From [Eubacterium] siraeum (GTDB taxonomy: Bacteria > Bacillota > Clostridia > Oscillospirales > Ruminococcaceae), in the NCBI GenBank assembly GCA_025150425.1, contig CP102281.1, positions 1,674,001 to 1,738,000 on the forward strand: a DNA stretch of 64,000 nucleotides. Reading direction: 5' to 3'. The position numbers were made by a program, and so were the translations under genes. Below, piece by piece: positions 16,583 through 25,096 of this stretch (the first letter of the stretch is position 1; each line of letters starts with the position of its first letter). A model generated the notes under the pieces. It did not search any database, was not told the DNA's origin, and saw only the letters and a list, made by a program, of their open reading frames with translations.

Positions 16583-16806
16583 TCGCCTTCGTTTTCCTTT
16601 CCTTGCTCTGCGGGGTCGCAGACAACAGTTTTATCTGCGTACAGTTCAACCTTTCCGCACTTTGTGCAGACATAAGCCGTGACCGGACTTACAGCTACTC
16701 CGTAGCCCTCAAATTCGACCGACACCTGAGCCTGTAGCGGAAGTAATCCGCCCGAGAAAAATCCCTGCTTCAGCTTGCCTCCGCAAGAACATATTAGCTT
16801 ATCCAT
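16579..16806 (-). CDS. Small zinc-ribbon protein inside the his operon
   Basis: A 75-residue protein of unknown function. It has two metal-binding knuckles, CSCGG near residue 5 and CTKCGK near residue 46, and a charged C-terminus. The ATG at 16806 has a good GAAAGGAGCT site; the longer reading back to 16911 overlaps hisH and is unlikely. It overlaps hisA by 4 bp, so it is translated as part of the operon. Confidence 0.7.
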   Translation of the reverse strand: MDKLICSCGGKLKQGFFSGGLLPLQAQVSVEFEGYGVAVSPVTAYVCTKCGKVELYADKTVVCDPAEQGKENEGE

Positions 16807-16831
16807 AAGTAGCTCCTTTCTCACTTGCCGC

Positions 16832-17431
16832 TTAAAGCGACGCAAAAGTTTTAAGTATTCCCAGTCCCGTCTTACCGCTCTTTTCCGGGTGGAACTGACA
16901 GCCATATACATTGCCGCTCATAACAAGCGCAGGCACTTTCATACCGTAGTCGCAGTACGCCGCAACATTCTTGCTGTCGGTCACAGCCGCATAAGAGTGT
17001 ACAAAATATACATAATCGCCGTCGTTTACGCTTTCGAGCAGCTTGCACGGCTCGTTCTTTTCAAGCGAGTTCCAGCCGATGTGCGGTATTACAAGGTCGT
17101 TTGCAGGGTGCATAAGCTCCACCGTACCCGGTATAAGCCCAAGCCCCTCGGTTTCACCGAACTCATAGCTCTTGTCAAACAGCATCTGCATTCCAAGGCA
17201 GATACCCATAAGCGGCTTTTTCTTCGCCTGCTCTTTTATAACTTCGGTAAGACCCGCCTCGTCAAGCATCTTCATAGCGTCGGGGAACGCTCCCACACCG
17301 GGCAGTATCAGCTTATCCGCCGAAATAATATCCTCGACCTTACTTGATATATTATTTTCCACACCGAGAAAATTCAGTGCGTTCTGCACGCTGAACAGAT
17401 TTCCTGCGCCATAGTCGATTATCGTTATCAT
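16832..17431 (-). CDS. hisH: Imidazole glycerol phosphate synthase, glutamine amidotransferase subunit
   Basis: Supplies ammonia to HisF from glutamine. It is a 199-residue class I amidotransferase: DYGAGNLFSVQNAL, nucleophile Cys in GICLGMQMLF, and His/Glu in GCQFHPEKS near residue 180. Its ATG overlaps the hisB stop (TAATG), which suggests coupling. Confidence 0.97.
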   Translation of the reverse strand: MITIIDYGAGNLFSVQNALNFLGVENNISSKVEDIISADKLILPGVGAFPDAMKMLDEAGLTEVIKEQAKKKPLMGICLGMQMLFDKSYEFGETEGLGLIPGTVELMHPANDLVIPHIGWNSLEKNEPCKLLESVNDGDYVYFVHSYAAVTDSKNVAAYCDYGMKVPALVMSGNVYGCQFHPEKSGKTGLGILKTFASL

Positions 17432-18006
17432 TATAATGTTCCTTTCGTGGAAACTACAGAGCCGTCCGAATTTTTCCTTACGGCTGTTTTAAGTGCATAA
17501 GCCACCGCCTTGAACATCGACTCTATCTTGTGGTGGTCGTTCCTGCCGTAAACATTTTTAACGTGAAGCGTAATTCCCGCATTGAAAGCAAACGCACGGA
17601 AAAATTCTTCCGTAAGGCAGTTATCGAACGTACCCGTTCTGTCATCGGTAAATTCTGCATCAAACACCAGATAGGGTCTGCCGCTTATATCGACCGCACA
17701 GAATGAAAGTGCCTCGTCCATAGGAACATATGCGCTTCCGAAACGCACGATACCGCTCTTGTCGCCGAGTGCCTCAGCCAGTGCCTTGCCAAGCACTATT
17801 CCGCAGTCCTCTACCGTGTGGTGTCCGTCAACGTATAAATCTCCGTCACACTTGAGTTTTAAATCAAATCCGCCGTGAACGGTAAGTGCCGTCAGCATAT
17901 GGTCGAAAAAGCCTATACCGCTGTCTATCTCGGCTTTTGAACTGCCGTAAACGTTAAGCTCCGCCTTTATATCGGTTTCCTTTGTCTTTCTTTCGATAAC
18001 GCTCAT
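17431..18006 (-). CDS. hisB: Imidazoleglycerol-phosphate dehydratase
   Basis: Dehydrates IGP to imidazole acetol phosphate. It is 191 residues, the single-domain form without the histidinol-phosphatase fusion of enterobacteria. Manganese-binding signatures are visible: [16 protein letters not shown] and [11 protein letters not shown]. No hisN or hisJ phosphatase gene lies in this operon. Confidence 0.97.
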   Translation of the reverse strand: MSVIERKTKETDIKAELNVYGSSKAEIDSGIGFFDHMLTALTVHGGFDLKLKCDGDLYVDGHHTVEDCGIVLGKALAEALGDKSGIVRFGSAYVPMDEALSFCAVDISGRPYLVFDAEFTDDRTGTFDNCLTEEFFRAFAFNAGITLHVKNVYGRNDHHKIESMFKAVAYALKTAVRKNSDGSVVSTKGTL

Positions 18007-18025
18007 ATTCTTATCCTTTCGGTAT

Positions 18026-19087
18026 TCAGCCGACTATTTCGGCAAGCTTTTCAAACACCTTGTCCATATTTTCCTTAGTGCCGATAGTTATTCTGAGGTG
18101 ATTGTTGATTCTGGGCTTATCCCAGTAGCGTACATATATTCCCTGCTCTTTGAGCTTTGTGAAGATTTCCTTTGCAGGTACCTTCTTATGAGAAGCAAAG
18201 ATAAAGTTACTCATTGAATCCGGGAATGTAAAGCCAAGCTCCGTAAGCCTTTTCTTGCTGTATTCTCTCGTATTTATAATTTCCTGCGTTGTCTTTTGGA
18301 AATACTCCTCGTCCTCTACAGCCGCCGCACCGCCTATAATAGACAGCGGATTCATCGTGTAGCTGTTTACCGAGAACTTGACATCGCTGAGATACTTTAT
18401 CAGCTTCTTACTGCCGATGGCAAAGCCTATTCTCATACCCGCCATAGAGCGTGACTTTGAGAATGTCTGTACTACAAGCAGATTTTCGTACTTGTCTATA
18501 AGCGGCAGACAGCTTGTTCCGCCGAAGTCTATATACGCCTCGTCTATTACCACTACCGATGTGGGATTTGCTTTCAGTATCTCCTCTATCGTATCAAGGC
18601 TTTCAAGTACGCCTGTCGGTGCGTTGGGGTTGGGGATAATTATACCGCCGTTGTCACACTTGTAGTCATCGGGATTGATTGTAAAATCGTCCTTTAAAGG
18701 CACTGTACGGTACGGTATTCTGTAAAGTTCAGCCCATACGTCATAGAATGAATATGTAATATCGGGGAAAAGAATTTCCTTGTCGGAATTGAAGAAGGTA
18801 AGGAACGTCTGCGATATTACATCGTCAGAGCCTACCCCCACAAACACCTGATCGCTGTCAACGCCGTAACGCTTAGCCAGTGCGTCAACGAGCAGTCCCG
18901 CTCTTGTATCGGGGTATAATCTCAGTGCGTCCTCGTTATATTCCTTAATTACCTTTTCCACCATAGGCGACGGCGAAAAAGGGTTTTCGTTAGTGTTCAG
19001 CTTTATTACTTTGTCCGTCTTAGGCTGTTCGCCGGGTGTATACGGCTCAACCTTGCGGACACGCTGTTCCCATGTTGTATAGTTCAT
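18026..19087 (-). CDS. hisC: Histidinol-phosphate aminotransferase
   Basis: PLP-dependent class I/II aminotransferase, 353 residues. PLP lysine in [14 protein letters not shown] near residue 218, NPNAPTG near 153, and the family's NENPFSPSP near the N-terminus. The gene lies 3 bp downstream of hisD. Confidence 0.96.
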   Translation of the reverse strand: MNYTTWEQRVRKVEPYTPGEQPKTDKVIKLNTNENPFSPSPMVEKVIKEYNEDALRLYPDTRAGLLVDALAKRYGVDSDQVFVGVGSDDVISQTFLTFFNSDKEILFPDITYSFYDVWAELYRIPYRTVPLKDDFTINPDDYKCDNGGIIIPNPNAPTGVLESLDTIEEILKANPTSVVVIDEAYIDFGGTSCLPLIDKYENLLVVQTFSKSRSMAGMRIGFAIGSKKLIKYLSDVKFSVNSYTMNPLSIIGGAAAVEDEEYFQKTTQEIINTREYSKKRLTELGFTFPDSMSNFIFASHKKVPAKEIFTKLKEQGIYVRYWDKPRINNHLRITIGTKENMDKVFEKLAEIVG

Positions 19088-19090
19088 CTG

Positions 19091-20377
19091 TCAGTCCTCG
19101 AATCTTACCGTGATAGCGTTTGCGTGTGCTGTAAGTCTTTCACGATTTGCTATTCTTACAATATCCTCTTTAGCGCCATACAGCTTATCTCTTGTATAGT
19201 AGATATAGCTTGACTTCTTGATAAAGCTGTCCACTGAAAGCGGTGAGAAGAATCTAGCCGTACCGCTTGTTGGAAGAACGTGGTTAGGTCCTGCGTAATA
19301 GTCGCCGAGAGGCTCGGGAGCATATTCTCCGAGGAACAGCGAACCGCAGTTTGTCAGCTTTCCTATATATTCGAGAGGATTTGCGGCAAGCACCTCAAGG
19401 TGTTCGGGAGCAATTTCGTTTGCTATCTCGCAAGCCTTGTCCATATCGTCGCATACGATTATCGCACCGCAGTTATCAAGAGATGTGTTGATAATATCCT
19501 TTCTTGAAAGGTCTGCAACCTGTCTTTCGATTTCCTTTACGGTTTCATCGGCAACACGCTGACTTGTCGTTATAAGCACGGAGCTTGCCAGCTTGTCGTG
19601 TTCTGCCTGCGACATAAGGTCTGCGGCGGCATATTTCGGGTTAGCGGTATCGTCCGCAACTATAAGAATTTCGCTCGGACCTGCTATCATATCAATATCG
19701 ACCGTTCCGTAAAGGAGCTTCTTTGCTGTCGCTACGAAGATATTTCCCGGACCTACTATCTTTGATACCTTGGGTATCTCCTCTGTGCCGAATGCCAGAG
19801 CCGCAACAGCCTGAGCGCCGCCGCACATGAATATCTTGTCAACGCCGCACAGAGCCGCCGCCACAAGTATATCATTGTTGGGCGTACCGTCCTTCATAGG
19901 AGGAGTTACCATAATAATTTCGCCTACGCCTGCAATCTTTGCAGGGATAGCGTTCATAAGAACAGACGAAGGATAAGCCGCCGTGCCGCCCGGAACATAT
20001 AAGCCTACTCTGTCAAGACCTCTTACACGCTGACCTAAGATACAGCCGCTCTCGTCTGTCATCATATATCCGTTCTGCTTCTGACGTGTGTGGAACGCCG
20101 TAATGTTCTCCTGAGCGTTAAGCATTGAGTTCACAAAGTCGGGGTCTGCATTTGTGAGTGCGTCCTGTATGACTTCATCGGGTACTCTGTAATACTGCAT
20201 ATCGGGGCAGTCAAACCTTGCCGTATATTCCTTTACAGCCTCGTCGCCTCTTGCGGCAACATCGTCTATAATTGCTCTTACGGTCTTTTCAACCTCTGCG
20301 TTTACTTCACTGCTGCGCTTTTTCATACCTGCGAGGAATTCTTTTTCACTGCCGTCTGCTTTGATAGTCTTTATCAT
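19091..20377 (-). CDS. hisD: Histidinol dehydrogenase
   Basis: Zinc- and NAD-dependent oxidation of histidinol to histidine, 428 residues. Visible motifs include VGLYVPGGTAAYPS, VGPGNIFVATAKKLL, IAGPSEILIVAD and QAEHDKLA, with the catalytic Glu-His in EIAPEHLEVL. Confidence 0.97.
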   Translation of the reverse strand: MIKTIKADGSEKEFLAGMKKRSSEVNAEVEKTVRAIIDDVAARGDEAVKEYTARFDCPDMQYYRVPDEVIQDALTNADPDFVNSMLNAQENITAFHTRQKQNGYMMTDESGCILGQRVRGLDRVGLYVPGGTAAYPSSVLMNAIPAKIAGVGEIIMVTPPMKDGTPNNDILVAAALCGVDKIFMCGGAQAVAALAFGTEEIPKVSKIVGPGNIFVATAKKLLYGTVDIDMIAGPSEILIVADDTANPKYAAADLMSQAEHDKLASSVLITTSQRVADETVKEIERQVADLSRKDIINTSLDNCGAIIVCDDMDKACEIANEIAPEHLEVLAANPLEYIGKLTNCGSLFLGEYAPEPLGDYYAGPNHVLPTSGTARFFSPLSVDSFIKKSSYIYYTRDKLYGAKEDIVRIANRERLTAHANAITVRFED

Positions 20378-20395
20378 TTTATTCTGCGTCCTTTC

Positions 20396-21028
20396 TTATA
20401 TGTTGCTTTCCATCTTGTCTATAAGATCTTCAATACTGTTCTTCTTGAGCTTCATACTTACCGGATTTACTATAACACGGGCTGAAATCGGTGAAACGTA
20501 TTCGTATACCTCAAGTCCGTTTTCCTTAAGAGTTGTACCGGTTTCTACTATATCAACGATACCGTCCGACAATTCAAGCAAGGGAGCAAGCTCTACCGAG
20601 CCTTCTATCTTTACTATATCAACGTCCATAGCCTTTGACTCGAAGAACCTTCTTGTGATATTCGGGTACTTTGTGGCAATAGTCTTTACACCACAGCCCT
20701 CATAGAAGTTGTTGCCGACTTTGCCCGCAAGAGCAAATCTGCAACGACCAAAGCCCAGATCGCATACCTCGAAAAATCTTCCGCCGTGCTCGTCTATAGT
20801 GTCCTTTCCGACAACGCCTAAGTCGCATACGCCGTGTTCAACATAAGTCAGTACATCTGCGGCTTTTGCAAGGACTACCTCGATATTGCTTCCCGGTATA
20901 TCAAGTATAAGCCGTCTGCCCTTGTCACGAAGCTGTGAAACATCATATCCTATCTTATCGAAAAGGTTTACCGTGTCCTTTTCAAGTCTGCCCTTAGTGA
21001 GAGCGATTCTGATTGTTTTCTTGTCCAT
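20396..21028 (-). CDS. hisG: ATP phosphoribosyltransferase, short form
   Basis: First committed step of histidine synthesis. At 210 residues it is the short HisG without the C-terminal feedback domain, so it needs HisZ, which is encoded just upstream. Motifs: IALTKGRLE at the N-terminus and the PRPP loop DGIVDIVETGTTLKENGL. Confidence 0.97.
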   Translation of the reverse strand: MDKKTIRIALTKGRLEKDTVNLFDKIGYDVSQLRDKGRRLILDIPGSNIEVVLAKAADVLTYVEHGVCDLGVVGKDTIDEHGGRFFEVCDLGFGRCRFALAGKVGNNFYEGCGVKTIATKYPNITRRFFESKAMDVDIVKIEGSVELAPLLELSDGIVDIVETGTTLKENGLEVYEYVSPISARVIVNPVSMKLKKNSIEDLIDKMESNI

Positions 21029-21044
21029 TTATGTATATCCCTTC

Positions 21045-22265
21045 TTACAGCGTCATTGTAACGGGCTGTTCGTTCTTCTCTTTATCTATTATATCTATTC
21101 TGCCGATTTTGTTAGCCTTAGCATATTCCATAGCCGCATCAAGCGTGGGGCAGGTGCTGAACTCAGCACTGATGCCCTTTGAAATAAGCTTTGTGCAGTG
21201 GCTGATACCGTCTATCAGATCCTCGTCTGCGGCAAATACCAGAACCTCTGCGTGACGTGCCTTTGTGCTTCTGTTGCTTCTGAGGTTAGCCGCCGCAATA
21301 GCGTTTACGTTTACCGCAAAGCCTACAGCCGGCATATCGTCCGCTCCGAAACTGCCGATAAGCGTATCATATCTTCCGCCCGAAAGCACAGCCTGACCGT
21401 ATTCCTCTATATATCCCCTGAACACGATTCCCGTATAATACTCGGCCTTGTTTACAAGTCCTAAGTCGACTGTTATCTTATCTTCTGCTTCAAGCTTTCT
21501 CAGTGCGTCAAACGTTTCCTTAAGCTCAGTCAGCCTGTCGGAAAGTGCTGTGCCTGCGAACAGCTTTTCAGCCTTGTCGAATACCTCCGCACCGCCGAAC
21601 AGATCGGGGAGCTGTAAAAGTATCTCGGAATATCTGCGTTTTTCGGGATTACTGTCAACGTTTTCCTTGATAAACTGTGTAAGGTCGGGAGTGTTCTTTG
21701 ACTCAATAAGGCTTCTTACCGTTTCTTCATCGTCAATATCAAGCTTTTCTAAAAGCAGCTTATAGAACGTGTTATCACCTATCTCAAGACGTACATCATC
21801 GCTTGAGCAGGAGTTCAGCACCTGTGCCGCAAGGCTGAGCGCCTCAAGGTCGGAACGCTTCTCGTCGCCGCCTATTATCTCAACGCCGCTCTGCATGAAT
21901 TCATCGTCCCTGCCTGCCATTTTAGGATTACAGCGGTAGATATTCTGCGAGCAGAACAGCTTTAACGGGAACACACCGTCACGCAGTCTTGTTGCAACTA
22001 TTCGAGCGATAGGCATTGTACTGTCCGGACGCATTACCATAAGTCTGCCCTTGCCGTCTGTCAGCTTGTACATATCTTCCTGTCGGAAGCTTCTTGTCTT
22101 GTTGTTGAACACATCGTAAAATTCAAGCGCAGGAGTAATCACTTCGCTGTATCCGTGTGCGGTGAACACCGCTCTTAATTTGTCCTCTGCTTCTTTACGG
22201 GCTACACACTCGTCAAACAGCAGATCTCTTGTACCCTCAGGTGTAATAAGATCGTAGCTTTTCAT
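21045..22265 (-). CDS. hisZ: ATP phosphoribosyltransferase regulatory subunit
   Basis: A 406-residue catalytically inactive relative of histidyl-tRNA synthetase that completes short HisG and gives histidine feedback control. The class II fold motifs are seen (PEGTRDLLF, MVMRPDSTMPIAR, GGRYDTLIGSFG), but the C-terminal anticodon-binding domain is not typical of a working synthetase. It is the first gene of the operon, 17 bp before hisG, which supports HisZ over HisS. Confidence 0.93.
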   Translation of the reverse strand: MKSYDLITPEGTRDLLFDECVARKEAEDKLRAVFTAHGYSEVITPALEFYDVFNNKTRSFRQEDMYKLTDGKGRLMVMRPDSTMPIARIVATRLRDGVFPLKLFCSQNIYRCNPKMAGRDDEFMQSGVEIIGGDEKRSDLEALSLAAQVLNSCSSDDVRLEIGDNTFYKLLLEKLDIDDEETVRSLIESKNTPDLTQFIKENVDSNPEKRRYSEILLQLPDLFGGAEVFDKAEKLFAGTALSDRLTELKETFDALRKLEAEDKITVDLGLVNKAEYYTGIVFRGYIEEYGQAVLSGGRYDTLIGSFGADDMPAVGFAVNVNAIAAANLRSNRSTKARHAEVLVFAADEDLIDGISHCTKLISKGISAEFSTCPTLDAAMEYAKANKIGRIDIIDKEKNEQPVTMTL

Positions 22266-22317
22266 CTATGGTTATTTCCTTTCATGCCTGTCGGCTTTGT
22301 TTCTTTATTTATATCAC

Positions 22318-22341
22318 AGCACTTTAGCGTGCTAATGTGCT
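22318..22341 (-). promoter_or_regulatory. Palindromic operator just after the his transcription start
   Basis: AGCACTTTAGC-GT-GCTAATGTGCT, an 11-bp inverted repeat with one mismatch, centred about 16 bp after the predicted start near 22346. It could be an operator for a TrpR/YerC-like histidine repressor (inference) or a leader hairpin. The leader is only about 80 nt, too short for a T-box. Confidence 0.55.
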
Positions 22342-22352
22342 ATCACGATAAT

Positions 22353-22381
22353 ATGATAACACATAAAACCGATTTTGTCAA
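22353..22381 (-). promoter_or_regulatory. Sigma-A promoter of the his operon
   Basis: Minus strand TTGACA (22376-22381), 17 bp, TATCAT (22353-22358). There is no strong terminator between murD and this promoter, so some read-through from murD is possible. Confidence 0.8.
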
Positions 22382-22439
22382 TCCCCACAGTTATATCGGG
22401 GAAATTTCGTCATTTGTTACAAAAAGTTTTTATATTCTG

Positions 22440-23756
22440 TCAATTATTTGATGTCACAAGCTCCTTGAAGTGCTTTCCTCTCTCTTCAAAGTTCTTGTAA
22501 AAGCCATAGCTTGCGGCGGCAGGCGATAAGATGCAACGTGTTTTCGTTACCTGCTTCGCATATTTCACAGCCTGCTCCATATCATCGGCATAAATCAGCT
22601 TTACAAGCGGATTTGTCACCTTCTCGGCTACTCTCTTGCCGCTGTCGGGGAGGATTATCAGATTTCTGACCAAAGTATCACCGCTAAGCCAGTCGGACAG
22701 TTCATCATAAGGTATACCCCTGTCCATTCCGCCTATTATCAGCGTATCGGTATCGGGATACGCTTTAAGTGCGGCTATAGCCGTCTGCGGCGCTGTGCTT
22801 ATGCTGTCGTTGATATACTCTGCACCGTTCAGCGTGCAGACATATTCAAGACGATGTTCAAGTCCGCAAAACTGAGGAAGCGCATCAAAGCACTGCTTTA
22901 CGGTACAGCCTGCCTTTGTTGCGGCATAAATCGCTATCGCTATATTATATAGGTTATGCTCGCCTTTGAGCTTTGTATCTATCATATCGGCAGGGTAAAA
23001 TTCATCACCGATAAAAATACCGCCGTTTCTCGTTCCTATATCACCGCAGGAAAAACCGGCTGTTATGACCCTTGCCTTCGTATCGGCATACTGCTTTACC
23101 TCTTCACCGATTATCAGCGTATCGTTTTCATTCTGATAGCGGAAAATGTTCAGCTTTGCGTTTCTGTAAGCCGCAAAATCGGTATAGTGGTCAAGGTGCT
23201 CGGGGTAAATATTCAGCAGTACCGCCACATCGGGAGATGCCTTGACATATTCAAGCTGATGACAGGACATTTCACATACGATAACACAATCCTTTGTGAA
23301 TTCCTCACGTCTTTCAAGCGGAGGTACGCCTATATTGCCTATAAGCATCGTATCCTTGCCGCTTTTTTCGATAAAGAATTTTATCAGGCTTGACGTGGTC
23401 GATTTTCCCTTAGTTCCCGTGATTCCTATTATCATATTGTCGCAAAAACGTAAAAACAAGTCGGTCTGCGATGTAATCTTTGCCTTTATTTCATCGCTCA
23501 CAATATTTTTAAGAATAACACCCGGAGCTTTCATTATAATATCGCAATCGTCAAGGCAGGTAAGATAATCCTCTCCACAGCAAAGCGTACAGCCCTCCGT
23601 TTCCGATTCAGGTACAGGGTTCATATCGGCTACCGTAATGCTTTTGCAATTACAGCTTCCGAGCAGCTTCAATGTAGAACGTCCCTCTCTGCCAAAGCCT
23701 AAAATAACAACCCTCTTGTTTTCAAAAAACGCTTTCAGCTTTTCATCTATAGTCAT
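22440..23756 (-). CDS. Divergent MurD-type muropeptide ligase, probably MurD2-like
   Basis: A 438-residue Mur ligase that adds glutamate to UDP-MurNAc-L-Ala. ATP motif GITGTKGKSTT (residues 111-121), CEMSCHQLE (161-169, for the usual ELSSFQLE) and NIYPEHLDHY (182-191). The canonical MurD motif NDSKATN is NDSISTAP here (316-323), and GGxxKG is GGMDRG (342-347). These changes fit the MurD2 type that takes L-Glu and works with MurL, whose gene lies immediately upstream. Specificity is inferred; an ordinary D-Glu ligase cannot be excluded without seeing the rest of the genome. Confidence 0.85.
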   Translation of the reverse strand: MTIDEKLKAFFENKRVVILGFGREGRSTLKLLGSCNCKSITVADMNPVPESETEGCTLCCGEDYLTCLDDCDIIMKAPGVILKNIVSDEIKAKITSQTDLFLRFCDNMIIGITGTKGKSTTSSLIKFFIEKSGKDTMLIGNIGVPPLERREEFTKDCVIVCEMSCHQLEYVKASPDVAVLLNIYPEHLDHYTDFAAYRNAKLNIFRYQNENDTLIIGEEVKQYADTKARVITAGFSCGDIGTRNGGIFIGDEFYPADMIDTKLKGEHNLYNIAIAIYAATKAGCTVKQCFDALPQFCGLEHRLEYVCTLNGAEYINDSISTAPQTAIAALKAYPDTDTLIIGGMDRGIPYDELSDWLSGDTLVRNLIILPDSGKRVAEKVTNPLVKLIYADDMEQAVKYAKQVTKTRCILSPAAASYGFYKNFEERGKHFKELVTSNN

Positions 23757-23770
23757 ATATCGTCACTTTC

Positions 23771-25081
23771 TTACTTCAGCAGTCCTATAAGGTGCTGAGG
23801 TACAAAATTATCATTGTCAAAATAATTATCCATGCTCTGCGGTACGGGCGGATTGGTTTTTGCGTAACGGCTGAGCAGATAAGGGAGCTTCTCTCCCCTG
23901 CGCTTTATCGCCATATACAGCGACAGCCTTACCTCGCTCTTTGTTCCTACGCATTCAAACGGCTTATCCTTGCCGTCAAGCACAAGCCCGTCAAACATAT
24001 CCTCATACTTTTCGCAGTCGAGCATATTCTTTCCGAATATCTTCACCAGCGTTTCATCGTCAAGAAACGCCGACAGCAGTATATATACATAAAGGCACTT
24101 TGCACAATCCGCACACCATGTATCCGTTTTTGAGCCAAGATTACAGCTCTGGAACACAGGAAAATACTGCGGATAGGTAACGAATTTCTTTGCTATCTGC
24201 CACTCGCTCCACGGACGCAGAAGGCTGAAATACTGTATACCGTCATCAAGATAATCGGTAACGTAGCTTCTGAAATCACGCTCGAACTCGGTGCTTTTAC
24301 TGTACTGGTGATTTACCTGCCTGCCGCTGACATAAGTTTCATTCGCACTGCTTTCATTTGACAGCACTATATACTTCTTGCCGTAAAGATAAGCAAACAG
24401 ATAAGCCGAGAATGCGACCACCGCCGAGAACGGCGTATGACCGTTCAGGTATCCGTCCGCATTGCGTTCAAGGAGCGCCCTGTCTATCGTTCTGCGAGGT
24501 CCGACAATTTTGCTTTCGTCAAAGCCTGCGACCTTGGCACACTCTACCGTAGCACCTCTCGGATTTATTATATAGCACAGCGTTTCATCGTGATATTTTC
24601 TGAGCAGTTCAAGAGAAACAACGCTGTCCTTTCCGCCGCCTACCGCAACGAGATAACCGCCGACTTCCCTTTCACAGCTGTATTTACGTTTGCCGTTATC
24701 ATCAGGTACTATCTGCATAAAGCTGTCAAAATCAGCGTCTATATTATTTCTGTAGAAAAACTCTCCCAGTCCGTTGAAGTAGAGCTTTTTCCACCACAGG
24801 CACTGCTTTTCGTCAAGAGAACCGCACTTTACCTTTACAACAGGCGGACAGGCGCATTTCCAGTAGCTGACAAGCTCTGCCATACCGAGATTGAATATTA
24901 TGTATTCGAGAAACGGAGTTACGTTTTTGAGAAGTCCGCTTTCGGTTTTCCACGAGGGATAAAAATGATAATCATCTATCGAAAAATGAAAGAATATTCC
25001 GTCATCGGCAATGTCGTAGCCGTGATATATAAATTCCTTGTGCATTTCACGAAGCTCTCTGTATTTTCCTGCGTTGTCCAT
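23771..25081 (-). CDS. murL: MurL-like UDP-MurNAc-L-Ala-L-Glu epimerase
   Basis: A 436-residue protein resembling MurL of Xanthomonas, which epimerises the terminal L-Glu of UDP-MurNAc-L-Ala-L-Glu to D-Glu using ATP. Visible features: an ATP-pyrophosphatase-like loop AVGGGKDS (146-153), LSNESSANET (240-249), RPWSEWQIAK (289-298) and a cysteine cluster CNLGSKTDTWCADCAKC (313-329). It is 15 bp upstream of the divergent murD and 16 bp downstream of tmcAL, with good ribosome sites, so the three form one operon. The family call rests on remembered motifs and on the murD neighbour. Confidence 0.8.
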   Translation of the reverse strand: MDNAGKYRELREMHKEFIYHGYDIADDGIFFHFSIDDYHFYPSWKTESGLLKNVTPFLEYIIFNLGMAELVSYWKCACPPVVKVKCGSLDEKQCLWWKKLYFNGLGEFFYRNNIDADFDSFMQIVPDDNGKRKYSCEREVGGYLVAVGGGKDSVVSLELLRKYHDETLCYIINPRGATVECAKVAGFDESKIVGPRRTIDRALLERNADGYLNGHTPFSAVVAFSAYLFAYLYGKKYIVLSNESSANETYVSGRQVNHQYSKSTEFERDFRSYVTDYLDDGIQYFSLLRPWSEWQIAKKFVTYPQYFPVFQSCNLGSKTDTWCADCAKCLYVYILLSAFLDDETLVKIFGKNMLDCEKYEDMFDGLVLDGKDKPFECVGTKSEVRLSLYMAIKRRGEKLPYLLSRYAKTNPPVPQSMDNYFDNDNFVPQHLIGLLK

Positions 25082-25096
25082 ACTGTTTCCTCCTGT

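Noticed and set aside
22266-22352. T-box riboswitch or His-codon attenuator ahead of hisZ
   Set aside because: The leader is about 80 nt, with no T-box sequence and no run of His codons.
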